A stretch of DNA of 64,000 nt from Allobosea lathyri (GTDB taxonomy: Bacteria > Pseudomonadota > Alphaproteobacteria > Rhizobiales > Beijerinckiaceae): contig NZ_FNUY01000012.1 in the NCBI RefSeq assembly GCF_900108245.1, positions 116,606 through 180,605 on the forward strand, in the 5' to 3' direction. A program made the position numbers and the translations under genes. The notes below the pieces were generated by a model. It had not been told where the DNA came from, did no database searches, and worked only from the letters and a program-made list of their open reading frames with translations. Shown piece by piece: positions 1 through 9,899 of the stretch; position 1 is the stretch's first letter, and every line of letters begins with the position of its first letter.

Positions 1-464
1 TGCGGCCGCATCGCTCTGATCATCGCGGTCAAAGACATAGCGGCTCTCGTTTTCCCTACGAAGTTCCGTTTCCCGGGCAGAGCTCGCTTCACCCATGCGC
101 GCGGCAACAGACAGCAGATCGCTCTTGCGGCTGCGTTTCTGGCCGACAAATCCTAAGCACGGGTGGATAAGGGGCTTTTTCGGGCGCCCAATCGGCTGCC
201 ATGATTAACAGCAGCCTGCCGCAATCCTGGGCGCGGCGCGGCAAATCCGGCCGCTAGGCAGGGCATTTGGCCCGGTTTCACGCTCATCGCGATGAGGCGG
301 GATCGTTCTGGGTGCGGCATGCGGCAGTTTGCCGGCAGGCGTGCGGAAGCGCGAGAGATCAGATCGCGATCCCATCGGCCGCGATGCTTTCGCAGAGACA
401 GGAGCCTGGTCGTCACGGCCTGCAGCACATGGCTGCAGGCCGTCATAGAAGGCTTCAGGCCCGA
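1..464. other. left edge, no confident gene
   Basis: No supported gene is visible. On the minus strand an open frame rich in charged residues (it contains RETELRRENESRY) runs from about position 180 off the left edge and could be the start or middle of a truncated gene. The plus strand also has a short open frame ending at a TAA at 154-156. Neither shows a recognisable domain or clear ribosome binding site. Positions 157-464 hold nothing I can assign and are the downstream region of the DUF533 gene. Confidence 0.25.
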
Positions 465-1358
465 TCAGGCCTTGGCGGAGCTTGCGGCGGCGTCGATATT
501 GGCGACGAGTTCGGCATCGAGGCCAAGCGCGCCTGCGAGCCCTGCAAGGAAGTCCTTCTCCGCCGGCTTGTCGGGATTGATGGCGATCCGGGCGGCCGTA
601 TAGATCTGCGCGGCCAGCTCCGGCGATTCAGCCGCTTCGACCAGCGTGTCGACCGAGGCCGGGTTGGCCATCTCGTTGGCCAGCCACTCATTCGCCTCGG
701 GATCGAAGCCCGCTTCGCGAAGCCCGCCGAGAATCGTGTTGCGCTCGTCGGGGTCGATGGTGCCATCGGCGGCGGCCGCTGCGATCATCGCGCGAATGAA
801 GACCAGCGCAGTGGCTTCCGTCGCGGCTGCCGGCTCGAAGCCGGTGCCGGCGGGGGCAGGCAGGATGGCCTGCTGCTGGCTGTCGAGCAGGGGCTTGCCG
901 GCCTGATGGTTCTGGTAGGCCTTGTAGGCGAGGCCGCCGATCAGCGCGAGACCACCGAGCTTGGCCGCCGAACCGGCGACGGAGCGGCCGGCCGAGGTGC
1001 CGAAAACCAGAGCCCCGAGGCCGCCCAGCACTGCGGTGGCCATGGCGGGATTGCTGTTGAACATGCCCTTGGCCTGTTCGAGAATGTCCTGCGGCGAACG
1101 GCCACCCGCGACCTTGCCGAAGGCGTCGGTCGCCGTCTGCTGCACGCCGGTCTGGCGCGCGGCGTCGCCGACGCCCTGCGTGGCCTGACCGAAAATCTGG
1201 CCGGCCATCCCGGCCAGACCGCCTGCGCCGCCGGCCTTCTGGACCTGCTCGGCGAGCCCGCCCAGCATGCCGCCGAGACCGCCCGGCTGCCCTGCCTGCG
1301 ATCCGGCCTGGCTACCTGCACTGATCAGGGCATCGAGCAGCGATTTGGCGTTGAACAT
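465..1358 (-). CDS. DUF533 (YebE/TerB-like) family protein
   Basis: A 297-residue protein. The N-terminal half is low-complexity and rich in Gly, Ala and Gln, with GGLGGMLGGL and GGAGGLAGMAG stretches. A probable hydrophobic segment follows around residues 125-155 (ALVFGTSAGRS). The C-terminal 120 residues are helical and resemble the TerB-like fold of DUF533/YebE proteins, including an acidic DGTIDPDERNTIL stretch. The function of the family is not established; members are often membrane associated. I chose the ATG at 1358, not the upstream ATG at 1388, because an AAGGAAAACC ribosome binding site precedes it. It appears to be a single-gene unit. Confidence 0.85.
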   Translation of the reverse strand: MFNAKSLLDALISAGSQAGSQAGQPGGLGGMLGGLAEQVQKAGGAGGLAGMAGQIFGQATQGVGDAARQTGVQQTATDAFGKVAGGRSPQDILEQAKGMFNSNPAMATAVLGGLGALVFGTSAGRSVAGSAAKLGGLALIGGLAYKAYQNHQAGKPLLDSQQQAILPAPAGTGFEPAAATEATALVFIRAMIAAAAADGTIDPDERNTILGGLREAGFDPEANEWLANEMANPASVDTLVEAAESPELAAQIYTAARIAINPDKPAEKDFLAGLAGALGLDAELVANIDAAASSAKA

Positions 1359-1477
1359 AGGTTTTCCTTTCAGTCGCGGCATAGCCACCCTGCGGCGGAG
1401 TTAGGTACCGCAATGCACAATCGCCAGAGGGATCATGCAAAACAGCACGGCAGGGCTGCGGTTTTATAACACCGGAC

Positions 1478-1960
1478 CTAGGCCATTGGCAGCGGCAGCA
1501 GGCCCGGTTCCTTCAGCGTCTCCAGCGCAATCTCCGAGCGCACGCGCGCCACGCTCTCATGCGGCATCAAGATTTCGTTGACGAGGCGAGACAGCTCCTT
1601 GAGGTCTCCGACAGCCACCTTGAGCAGGTAATCTGCCTCGCCGGTCAGCGCATGCGCCTCCAGGATCGCGGGCGTCAACCGCACGAGATCGCGAAAGCGC
1701 CGCGCATTGTCGCGGGAGTGCGTGTCGAGCGCGACATGGATGAAGACGATGACGCCGAGCCCGACGGCCGAGGGTTCGATCACGGCACGATAGCCGCGGA
1801 TCGCGCCGTCCTGCTCCAGACGTTGCCGCCGCCGTGAGACCTGGCTCGCGGATAGCCCGACCTTGTCGGCGAGAGCTCCGTTCGTCAGCGAGGCGTCCTG
1901 CTGGAGAGCATCGAGCAGGCGCCAGTCGAAGGCGTCGAGATTGGTCATACCGTGCATCAT
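1478..1960 (-). CDS. Lrp/AsnC family transcriptional regulator
   Basis: A 160-residue Lrp/AsnC regulator. The N-terminal winged helix-turn-helix covers residues about 8-60 (LLDALQQDASLTNGALA, then SQVSRRRQRLEQDG). The C-terminal RAM ligand-binding domain covers residues about 70-150 and includes the typical GEADYLLKV strand. It is divergently transcribed from hpd, with a perfect 9-bp inverted repeat between the two starts, so the likely job is control of tyrosine catabolism through hpd in response to an amino acid. That role is inferred from context and from Lrp-type regulators of aromatic amino acid degradation. An alternative start is the ATG four codons downstream. Confidence 0.93.
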   Translation of the reverse strand: MMHGMTNLDAFDWRLLDALQQDASLTNGALADKVGLSASQVSRRRQRLEQDGAIRGYRAVIEPSAVGLGVIVFIHVALDTHSRDNARRFRDLVRLTPAILEAHALTGEADYLLKVAVGDLKELSRLVNEILMPHESVARVRSEIALETLKEPGLLPLPMA

Positions 1961-1983
1961 TTAAGCCGAAGTGCTCAGTCTGT

Positions 1984-2014
1984 GCAAAATTGACCGTCAT
2001 TCTCACAATTTTGC
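1984..2014. promoter_or_regulatory. inverted repeat, putative Lrp operator
   Basis: The 9-bp arms GCAAAATTG (1984-1992) and CAATTTTGC (2006-2014) are exact complements separated by 13 bp. They lie in the 112-bp region between the divergent lrp-like gene and hpd. AT-rich palindromes like this are typical Lrp/AsnC sites, so it is probably the operator controlling both genes. Confidence 0.65.
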
Positions 2015-2072
2015 AAGCTCTTTGCCTCGTCGGCGCGCGAACATGACACGAGCGAACAAGAGGAGAGCTCTT

Positions 2073-3200
2073 ATGGGTCCGTTTCCGCACGATGCCGCTC
2101 CGCCGGCCATTTCGGACGCCAATCCGATGGGCACCGATGGCTTCGAATTCGTCGAATACGCTCATCCGGAGCCGGAAAAGCTTGGCGCTCTGTTCGAGAC
2201 GATGGGGTTCACGCCGGTCGCCCGGCACCGCTCGAAGCAGGTCACGCTATATCGACAGGGCGACATCAACTTCGTCGTGAACGCCGAGCCGAACTCTTTC
2301 GCGCAAGGTTTCGCGTCAGAGCACGGCCCCTGCGCCTGCGCCATGGCCTTTCGCGTTGTCGATGCGAAGCAGGCCTTCGCGCGCGCCGTGTCGGTCGGTG
2401 CGGAGCCTTATGAAAGCAAGGTCGGTCCCGGCGAGCTCACCATCCCCGCTGTGAAGGGCATTGGCGGTTCGATCCTTTATTTCGTCGATCGCTATGGCGA
2501 GAAGGGCTCGATCTGGGACGTCGATTTCGAGTGGATCGCCGAGGCGGACCCGCATCCCGAGCAGGCAGGACTCTACTATCTCGATCACCTCACGCATAAC
2601 GTCCAGCGCGGTCGGATGAACCATTGGGCCGACTGGTATGGCAAGCTGTTCAATTTCCGCGAGATCCGCTTCTTCAATATCGAGGGCAAGCTGACCGGGC
2701 TGATCTCGCGCGCTTTGACCTCGCCCTGCGGCAAGATCCGCATTCCGATCAACGAGTCGCTCGACGACAAGAGCCAGATCGAGGAGTACCTGCGCCAGTA
2801 TAAGGGCGAGGGCATCCAGCATGTCGCGATGGGCGCGCACGACATCTACGCCACTGTCGAGCAATTGCGTCGCAACCAGTTGCCCTTCATGCCGGCGCCG
2901 CCCGCGACCTATTACGAGAAGATCGATGCCCGCGTGCCAGGGCATGGCGAGCCGGTCGACCGGCTGAAGGCCAATGGCATCCTGATCGATGGCGAAGGGG
3001 CGGTGGCGCTCGGGTCCAAGGAAGGCCGGATGAGCAAGGTCCTGCTGCAGATATTCTCCGGGACCGTGGTCGGGCCGATCTTCTTCGAGTTCATCCAGCG
3101 CAAGGGCGATGATGGCTTCGGCGAAGGCAATTTCCGGGCGCTGTTCGAATCGATCGAAGAGGACCAGATCCGGCGTGGCGTGTTGACCGCGGCGGAGTAG
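2073..3200 (+). CDS. hpd: 4-hydroxyphenylpyruvate dioxygenase
   Basis: A 375-residue cytosolic Fe(II) dioxygenase that converts 4-hydroxyphenylpyruvate to homogentisate in tyrosine degradation. It has two vicinal-oxygen-chelate halves. The expected 2-His-1-Glu iron ligands are visible: His in DHLTHNV, His in GIQHVAMG, and Glu in FFEFIQRKGDDGFG, followed by the GEGNF motif and a conserved C-terminal helix. Length fits the bacterial family (about 350-380). I start at the ATG at 2073 because AAGAGGAGA precedes it; the open frame runs 34 codons further upstream but would overlap the operator. It is divergent from the Lrp-type regulator. Confidence 0.96.
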   Translation: MGPFPHDAAPPAISDANPMGTDGFEFVEYAHPEPEKLGALFETMGFTPVARHRSKQVTLYRQGDINFVVNAEPNSFAQGFASEHGPCACAMAFRVVDAKQAFARAVSVGAEPYESKVGPGELTIPAVKGIGGSILYFVDRYGEKGSIWDVDFEWIAEADPHPEQAGLYYLDHLTHNVQRGRMNHWADWYGKLFNFREIRFFNIEGKLTGLISRALTSPCGKIRIPINESLDDKSQIEEYLRQYKGEGIQHVAMGAHDIYATVEQLRRNQLPFMPAPPATYYEKIDARVPGHGEPVDRLKANGILIDGEGAVALGSKEGRMSKVLLQIFSGTVVGPIFFEFIQRKGDDGFGEGNFRALFESIEEDQIRRGVLTAAE

Positions 3201-3213
3201 CGCGCCACCCCGT

Positions 3214-3296
3214 CATTGCGAGGAGCGCAAGCGACGAAGCAATCCAGGGGACGTGGAGCGCTGCCGCCCTGGATTGCTTCGCTTGTGCTCGCAATG
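3214..3296. repeat. rhizobial palindromic intergenic repeat
   Basis: CATTGCGAG... and ...CTCGCAATG form an inverted repeat, with internal matching blocks CGAAGCAATCCAGGG and CCCTGGATTGCTTCG. The left arm carries a few extra bases. It fills the gap between hpd and the convergent inhibitor-like gene, where it can also act as a bidirectional terminator. Repeats with this core are common between genes of Rhizobiales. Confidence 0.75.
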
Positions 3297-3303
3297 CCGA
3301 GTT

Positions 3304-4116
3304 CTACGGTGCGAGCTTGCGCAGCAATAGCGGCGCGCCGACGGCAGGGTCCCTGCGCCATTGGCTGTTCTCGAAGACGAGATCGACGCCGTGGCCCTTG
3401 CGGGCGACCAGCGTCAGCCTGCCGCCGGAATAGCGCCAGCCCACGGGATCGAAGATCGTCAGCCCGGTATCCTGGCAGGTTCCTTCGAAAGCCGCCGGTG
3501 CGCGGCCGTCGGCCGAGACCGGGGTGGCGCTGAGCGTGATGCGGCAGGCTTCGCGGTTCTGCTGCCGCATCACGGCGTAGCGGCCGGGCAGCGTGTCCGG
3601 TGCCGGAGCGCTGGCTGGATCTACGGTCGTGGGGCGCTGCGCGGCCGTGGCGGTCCGCTCGGCCGTGTTCTGGGTTGGGCGCCTGGCGCTGCGGGGGTGG
3701 TCTTTCGAGGCGAGCGCGTATTGCTTGCCATCCGTTCCCTTGCCCTGAAAGCCGGCGTCGGGCGTCCGCTCGTCGAAGGCGATCACCACCTTGCCGGCGG
3801 CATCGCGCAATTGCGGCCTGCCATTGGGGGAGATGTTCCAGGTCTGGACGTCCGACAGAACAGGCAATGCGCGCCGGCAGGTCGCGGGAAAGCGGACCTG
3901 GCGACCCTGCGGCGTTTCCTCGACGCCAAGGGTGACGGTGCAGCTGCGCGATGCACCGACCTGTTCGAGCTCCCAGGCGCCGAGCAGCGGGCGGATCGCA
4001 TCGGGAGCCTTGTCGGCCCCGCGCGGTGGCGGAGCCGTCTGCGCCCCGGCGGGGGCGAACCACAATCCACAGCCTGCCGCGACCAGCGGCAGGAGGAGAC
4101 CTAAGTGGCGGAGCAT
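3304..4116 (-). CDS. AprI/Inh-like inhibitor family lipoprotein or exported protein
   Basis: A 270-residue exported protein. The first 27 residues form a signal peptide (hydrophobic LLLPLVAAGCGL core), cut either before the Cys as a lipoprotein or after AGA. Two repeated beta-rich units follow, each with a W and a Cys pair (LLGAWELEQ...SCTVTL; then LPGRYAVM...ACRITL). This arrangement resembles the AprI/Inh metalloprotease inhibitor fold, joined by a Pro/Ala/Thr-rich linker. The start at 4116 is uncertain: an ATG at 4140 overlaps the upstream dehydrogenase stop and would add eight residues. It is probably cotranscribed with the dehydrogenase. The inhibitor assignment is from fold-like spacing only. 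Confidence 0.75.
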   Translation of the reverse strand: MLRHLGLLLPLVAAGCGLWFAPAGAQTAPPPRGADKAPDAIRPLLGAWELEQVGASRSCTVTLGVEETPQGRQVRFPATCRRALPVLSDVQTWNISPNGRPQLRDAAGKVVIAFDERTPDAGFQGKGTDGKQYALASKDHPRSARRPTQNTAERTATAAQRPTTVDPASAPAPDTLPGRYAVMRQQNREACRITLSATPVSADGRAPAAFEGTCQDTGLTIFDPVGWRYSGGRLTLVARKGHGVDLVFENSQWRRDPAVGAPLLLRKLAP

Positions 4117-4124
4117 GCTGCGGC

Positions 4125-5099
4125 TCAGGCTTTCGTCCATGGTGTCTCGGGCACAGGGGTCAGCGGGCCCTTGCCATCGAACCACGAAAACAGGTTGTCG
4201 ACCAGAAGCTGACCCATCTGTTCGCGGGTGTGGACCGAGGCAGAGCCGACATGGGGCAACAGCACGACATGATCCAGCGCGATCAGTTCGGCGGGCACGC
4301 GCGGTTCGTCCTCGAAGACGTCGAGACCGGCCGAGAGAATGGTCTTGCTCTTGAGCGCCTCGATCAGCGCCTGTTCGTCGATGACCGTGCCGCGGCCGAC
4401 ATTGACGACAATGCCGTTGGGGCCGAGCGCCTTGAACACCTCGGCATTGATCATGTGATGGGTCGAGGCGCCGCCGGGCGCGACGGAGACCAGCGTATCG
4501 ACGTCGGCAGCCATCTCGACGAGCGAGGGATAGTAGCGATAGGGCACGTCCGCCTGGCGCGAGCGGCCGTGATAGGCGATCGGGACGCCGAAGGCCTCCA
4601 GCCGGTGCGCGACGGCTTTGCCGATGCGGCCCAGACCGACGATGCCGACCTTGCGCTTGCGCAGCGATGTCGTCAGCGGATAGGCGCCCTTCAGCCACTT
4701 GCCTTCGCGCAGATAGCGATCGACCTGCGGCAATTGCCTGATCGTCGCGAGCAGCAGGCCGATCGTCAGGTCGGCGACCTCGTCGGAGAGTACATCGGGG
4801 GTGTTGGACACCACGATGCCGCGCTTGCCGGCCTCCGCCGCGTCGACATTGTCGTAGCCGACACCGAAATTGGCGATCATCTCGAGCTTAGGCAGCGCGT
4901 CGAACAGCGCGCCATCGGTCCTCATGTGGCCGCCGCCGCCGGCAATGCCGCGCACGCGGTCGGCGACCTCGCGTAGCAGCGCTGCGCGGTCATCGGCCTT
5001 CCAGAGCTCGTGGACGGTGAAACGCGCCTTCAGCTGGTCGGCCGCATAGGGCATCAGCGGGCCGGTCATGATGATCTCGGTGGCGTTGGGCCGTGTCAT
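4125..5099 (-). CDS. 2-hydroxyacid dehydrogenase (D-isomer specific)
   Basis: A 324-residue NAD(P)-dependent dehydrogenase of the D-2-hydroxyacid family (hydroxypyruvate/glyoxylate reductase type). It has the Rossmann motif VGIVGLGRIGKAVA near residue 150, the substrate loop NFGVGYDNVD, the catalytic Arg in NVGRGTVID, Glu in DVFEDEPRVP and His in LLPHVGSAS. I chose the ATG at 5099, preceded by GGAAG, because the upstream 31 codons do not look like the family. A FadR-type regulator follows on the same strand and a sugar ABC transporter lies beyond it, so it probably serves sugar-acid or glyoxylate metabolism. The exact substrate cannot be read from sequence. Confidence 0.93.
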   Translation of the reverse strand: MTRPNATEIIMTGPLMPYAADQLKARFTVHELWKADDRAALLREVADRVRGIAGGGGHMRTDGALFDALPKLEMIANFGVGYDNVDAAEAGKRGIVVSNTPDVLSDEVADLTIGLLLATIRQLPQVDRYLREGKWLKGAYPLTTSLRKRKVGIVGLGRIGKAVAHRLEAFGVPIAYHGRSRQADVPYRYYPSLVEMAADVDTLVSVAPGGASTHHMINAEVFKALGPNGIVVNVGRGTVIDEQALIEALKSKTILSAGLDVFEDEPRVPAELIALDHVVLLPHVGSASVHTREQMGQLLVDNLFSWFDGKGPLTPVPETPWTKA

Positions 5100-5258
5100 G
5101 AAGATGCTTCCGTAAGCTGGATGTGGGCTGCTTGATTCGGTCTTTATGAATCGATTAAATAACGAGTATGAAGGCCAAGCCGAGGGTCGCACACTCCCTT
5201 GCGCAGCATGGCCGGCATCTCAACACGCTTCGCGCTGCTCGAAAAGCACCTGCGGCGT

Positions 5259-6038
5259 TTATTTAGTATGCTTTATTTTCGCTATTTTCAGGTTGGCCAG
5301 CGTGACCGCGTCGCCCAGGAAGGTGAGCGTGGCGTTCAGGCTGTCGATGACGAGTCCGGCCATCCGCGCTGCCGCGAGATCTCCGTCGCGCTGGATGATG
5401 GCATTCAGGATGTGTTCGTGGTCGACCAGCGACGCGACGAAGAAGTCGCGGTCGTCGACCGATTTCAGCAGCAGGGTCCACTGGATCGTCGCCGTCACCA
5501 CGCTGGCGAGGCATTGCAGCGTCGAGTTCTGCGCGGCCGCGAAGATGGCCTCGTGGAAGGCGAGGTCGGCCCGGATCGTCGTGTCGGCATAGGGCGGGTT
5601 TTCGGTCATGCCGCGAAAGGCGGCCTCGATCCGGGCGATGTCGGCGGGGGTACGGCGCAGGGCCGCCAGCCGGGCTGCGCTCGGCTCGACGAAATGACGC
5701 AACTCAAAGAGATCGCGGATGAATTTCTCGTTCGGGTCGGCCTCGAAATGCCAGGAGAGCACATCGGGGTCGAGCAGGTTCCAGCTGTCGCGAGGGGCGG
5801 CGCGGGTTCCGCTCTTGGGCCGAGCCTCGACCAGGCCCTTGGCGGTCAGGATCTTTACGGCCTCGCGATAGGCTGTGCGGGAGACGGAAATCTCCGACCG
5901 CAGATCGTCCTCGTTGGGCAGAAGTTCTCCGGCCTTCACGGCGCCGGTGATGATGGCGACAGCGAGTTTCTGCGCGACCTGACCGAACAAACGGTCGGGA
6001 TTCAAGGTCGTCGGCCGCGAATAGTCGCGCACCCGCAT
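5259..6038 (-). CDS. FadR-subfamily GntR transcriptional regulator
   Basis: A 259-residue regulator. Residues about 12-75 form the GntR winged helix-turn-helix (LPNEDDLRSEISVSRTAYRE, then GLVEARPKSGT). Residues about 100-235 form the all-helical FCD ligand-binding domain with the typical metal-binding Asp/His pattern (DLAFHEAIF, DHEHILNAI). The ATG at 6038 fits the domain start; the open frame extends 68 codons upstream without homology. It is divergent from the carbohydrate ABC transporter operon and upstream of the hydroxyacid dehydrogenase, so it likely controls one or both in response to a small carboxylate. Confidence 0.93.
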   Translation of the reverse strand: MRVRDYSRPTTLNPDRLFGQVAQKLAVAIITGAVKAGELLPNEDDLRSEISVSRTAYREAVKILTAKGLVEARPKSGTRAAPRDSWNLLDPDVLSWHFEADPNEKFIRDLFELRHFVEPSAARLAALRRTPADIARIEAAFRGMTENPPYADTTIRADLAFHEAIFAAAQNSTLQCLASVVTATIQWTLLLKSVDDRDFFVASLVDHEHILNAIIQRDGDLAAARMAGLVIDSLNATLTFLGDAVTLANLKIAKIKHTK

Positions 6039-6110
6039 TGTTTGCCGCCCCCCTGGATTTCGCGAAGCGTGCGGCGGAAAAATGCGCCATGTTCGCCATC
6101 GCCGCGGCGC

Positions 6111-6155
6111 TTGACACGCCTGCTCGTATCGTATGACTTTATCGCAGATGATACC
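6111..6155 (+). promoter_or_regulatory. putative promoter and GntR/FadR operator for the ABC operon
   Basis: TTGACA at 6111-6116 is a good -35 element, followed by TATGAC at 15 bp spacing, which is short. Overlapping it is TCGTATGACTT with the GT-N3-AC core of FadR-family operators, inside an imperfect inverted repeat (GTATC...GATAC). The site lies in the divergent region between the FadR-type regulator and the transporter genes. Assignment is from motif and position only. Confidence 0.4.
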
Positions 6156-6293
6156 GGACGCAACAGGCCAAGCCTGATCTGCGGCCGTTTGCATCGATCG
6201 GTCACAAGAAGCCGATAATGCTGATGTGGAATCACTCCCCAAGGGAGGGCTACCGCGTCCTCGGGGAAACAGAAGTCCAAGGGAAGGCTCCAG

Positions 6294-7349
<1,056 letters not shown>

Positions 7350-7519
7350 GCGGTCCGCAGGCCTGCGCAACGCGCCGAAGCCTGATCGGGAGAGACGAGA
7401 CACGAGATCAAGCCGGCTCCCATCCATGTCCGATGGGGGCGGGTCCACACCAAAACCGGACAATCCGGTTCAAGGCTGCCGAAAAGAGCGGCCGAACCAA
7501 CATCCCAGGGAGGACACAC

Positions 7520-8821
7520 ATGAACTTCGATCGCAGATCGCTGATCAAGGGCGGCGCGGCGCTGGGCCTCGGCGCCGGCACGAACCTGCTCGACTACGCC
7601 AAGGCCTGGGCGCAGGCCTCGCCTTTCAAGGTGGAGCCGAATGCCAAGCTCAACCTGATGCGCTGGAAGCGCTTCGTCGAGGCCGAGGACGTCGAGTTCA
7701 TGAAGCTCGTCGCCGCTTTCGAGGCTGCGACCGGCGCCAAGATCACCGTCACCAACGAATCCTACGATGATCTGCAGCCCAAGGCTTCGGTGGTCGCCAA
7801 TACCGGGCAGGGACTCGATCTGGTCTGGGGCCTCTACTCGCTGCCGCATCTGTTTCCGCAGAAGTGCCTCGACCTCTCCGATGTCTCGAAATATCTCGGC
7901 GAGAAGCATGGCGGCTGGTTCCCGTCAGCGGACGCTTACGGCAAGCTCGGCAACAAGTGGATCGGCATCCCGATCGCCGCGAGCGGCGGCCTCGTGAACT
8001 ATCGGATATCCTCGATCAACAAGGCCGGCTTCAAGGAATTCCCGAAGGACACTGCCGGTTTCCTCGAGCTCTGCAAGGCGCTGAAGGCGAACAATACCCC
8101 GGCGGGCATGGCCTTCGGCCACGCCTCTGGCGACGCCAACACCTGGCTGCACTGGCTGCTCTGGAGCCATGGCGGCAACCTCGTCGACAAGAACGACAAG
8201 GTCATCATCAACTCGCCCGAGACCGCCAAGGCGCTGGAATACGGCAAGGCGCTCTACGAGACCTTCATTCCCGGCACGGCCTCGTGGAACGATTCCTCGA
8301 ACAACAAGGCCTTCCTCGCCGGCGAGCTGCATACGACCGTCAACGGCATCTCAGTCTATGTCGCGGCCAAGAAGGAAAAGCCCGATATGGCGGCCGATAT
8401 GGACCACGCCTACATGCCGATCGGGCCGGCGGGCAAGCCGACCGAACTGCATCTGCCCTTCACGATGCTGGCCTTCCAGTTCACCAAGGTGCCCAACACC
8501 TGCAAGGCGTTCATCGCCTTCATGCTGGACGCTCCGCAGTTCAACCCATGGATCGGCGCGGCGCAGGGCTACCTGTCGCACTTCCTGGCCGAATACGACA
8601 AGAATCCGGTCTGGACTGCCGATCCCAAGACAACCCCGTTCCGCGACGTCGCCAAGCGCACGCTGACGCCTGCGGGCCTGGGTACGCTGGGCGAGAAGGC
8701 GGCTTCGGCAATCGCCGACTTCATCGTGGTCGACATGTTCGCGAACTACGCCACGGGCCGCGAAGACATCAAGGGTGCGATCGCGGGCGCCGAACGGCAG
8801 GCCAAGCGCATCTACCGTTGA
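7520..8821 (+). CDS. ABC transporter extracellular solute-binding protein
   Basis: A 433-residue periplasmic binding protein (family 1). The N-terminus carries a twin-arginine signal (DRRSLIKGGAALGLGAG), so it is probably folded before export by Tat. The mature part has the typical substrate-binding layout, with an early ITVTNESYDD block and a later conserved LPFTMLAFQF block. I chose the ATG at 7520 behind GGGAGGA; the open frame extends 29 codons upstream. It lies between the ATPase and two permease genes. A strong hairpin follows the stop codon, probably giving the binding protein higher expression than the permeases. Confidence 0.94.
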   Translation: MNFDRRSLIKGGAALGLGAGTNLLDYAKAWAQASPFKVEPNAKLNLMRWKRFVEAEDVEFMKLVAAFEAATGAKITVTNESYDDLQPKASVVANTGQGLDLVWGLYSLPHLFPQKCLDLSDVSKYLGEKHGGWFPSADAYGKLGNKWIGIPIAASGGLVNYRISSINKAGFKEFPKDTAGFLELCKALKANNTPAGMAFGHASGDANTWLHWLLWSHGGNLVDKNDKVIINSPETAKALEYGKALYETFIPGTASWNDSSNNKAFLAGELHTTVNGISVYVAAKKEKPDMAADMDHAYMPIGPAGKPTELHLPFTMLAFQFTKVPNTCKAFIAFMLDAPQFNPWIGAAQGYLSHFLAEYDKNPVWTADPKTTPFRDVAKRTLTPAGLGTLGEKAASAIADFIVVDMFANYATGREDIKGAIAGAERQAKRIYR

Positions 8822-8834
8822 TGCAACGAATGCG

Positions 8835-8862
8835 GGGGCGGCCCGTTTCGACGGGCCGCCCC
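8835..8862 (+). terminator. hairpin with UUCG tetraloop after the binding-protein gene
   Basis: A perfect 12-bp GC stem closed by TTCG (8847-8850). There is no U-tract, so it is more likely a partial terminator or mRNA-stabilising hairpin than a full stop. Such hairpins between binding-protein and permease genes are common and set unequal subunit levels. Confidence 0.7.
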
Positions 8863-8936
8863 TCGCTTCCAAGCGCGCTTCAAACCGCAATCCGGCGTAA
8901 GGCCGGATATGTCTCACGACTGAAACCGGAACCGCG

Positions 8937-9899
8937 ATGGCCAATTCAGCAATCGAGATGCCGGCGAGCCTGACGAAAACCAGGAGCGAACGCTCGGCCT
9001 GGCAGAAGCTCCGCGGCAACCGCAACTGGCTCGGATTCTGGTACATGATGCCGGCTGCCGGCATCCTGCTCCTGTTCCTCGCCTATCCGCTGTTCCTCGG
9101 CGTCTGGCTCTCCTTCACCGACACCAAGATCGGCCGCGCCGGTGAGTTCATCGGGCTCGAGAACTATGAATGGCTGGGAGGCGACAGCGTCTTCTGGATG
9201 TCGGTCTTCAACACCCTGCTCTATACGGTGGTGGCCAGCATCGCGAAGTTCGTCATCGGGCTTTACCTCGCCTTGCTGCTGAACAAGCACTTGCCATGCA
9301 AGGCGCTGATCCGGGCTGCGGTGCTGATCCCCTTCATCGTGCCGACCGTGCTCTCGGCCATCGCCTTCTGGTGGATCTACGATTCGCAGTTCTCGATCAT
9401 CTCCTGGTCGCTGCGCCGGCTCGGCTGGATCGACCACAACATCAATTTCCTCGGCGATCCCTGGAATGCGCGCTGGTCGACGATCTTCGCCAATGTCTGG
9501 CGCGGCGTGCCTTTCATCGCGATCACGCTGCTTGCCGGGCTGCAAACCGTCTCGCCATCGCTCTACGAGGCGGCGACGCTCGACGGCGCCACGCCCTGGC
9601 AGCGCTTCCGGCACATCACCTATCCGCTGCTGACGCCGATCATCGCGGTGGTGATGACCTTCTCGGTGCTGTTCACCTTCACCGACTTCCAGCTGATCTG
9701 GGCGCTGACGCGGGGTGGCCCGGTCAACGCGACCCATCTGATGGCGACGCTGTCCTATCAGCGCGCGATCATCGCGGGGCAGCTCGGCGAAGGCGCGGCG
9801 ATCTCGACGGCGATGATTCCCTTCCTGCTCGCGGCCATCGGCATCGCCTGGTACGGGCTCCAGACGCGTAAATGGCAGCAGGGTGGCAGCAATGAGTAG
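8937..9899 (+). CDS. sugar ABC transporter permease (MalF type)
   Basis: A 320-residue inner-membrane permease with six predicted membrane segments. The first (MMPAAGILLLFLAYPLFLGV) begins near residue 38. The cytoplasmic EAA loop that docks the ATPase is visible as YEAATLDGATPWQRFRHITY. The Pro-rich VPTVLSAIAFWWIYD segment is typical of the MalF-like binding-protein-dependent family. It overlaps the start of the next permease by 8 bp, so the two are translationally coupled and should form the heterodimeric channel. Confidence 0.95.
   Translation: MANSAIEMPASLTKTRSERSAWQKLRGNRNWLGFWYMMPAAGILLLFLAYPLFLGVWLSFTDTKIGRAGEFIGLENYEWLGGDSVFWMSVFNTLLYTVVASIAKFVIGLYLALLLNKHLPCKALIRAAVLIPFIVPTVLSAIAFWWIYDSQFSIISWSLRRLGWIDHNINFLGDPWNARWSTIFANVWRGVPFIAITLLAGLQTVSPSLYEAATLDGATPWQRFRHITYPLLTPIIAVVMTFSVLFTFTDFQLIWALTRGGPVNATHLMATLSYQRAIIAGQLGEGAAISTAMIPFLLAAIGIAWYGLQTRKWQQGGSNE

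Noticed and set aside
267..1469. 400-codon plus-strand open frame
   Set aside because: It overlaps the DUF533 gene on the other strand, has Arg/Gly-rich composition typical of antisense frames in high-GC DNA, and no start site.
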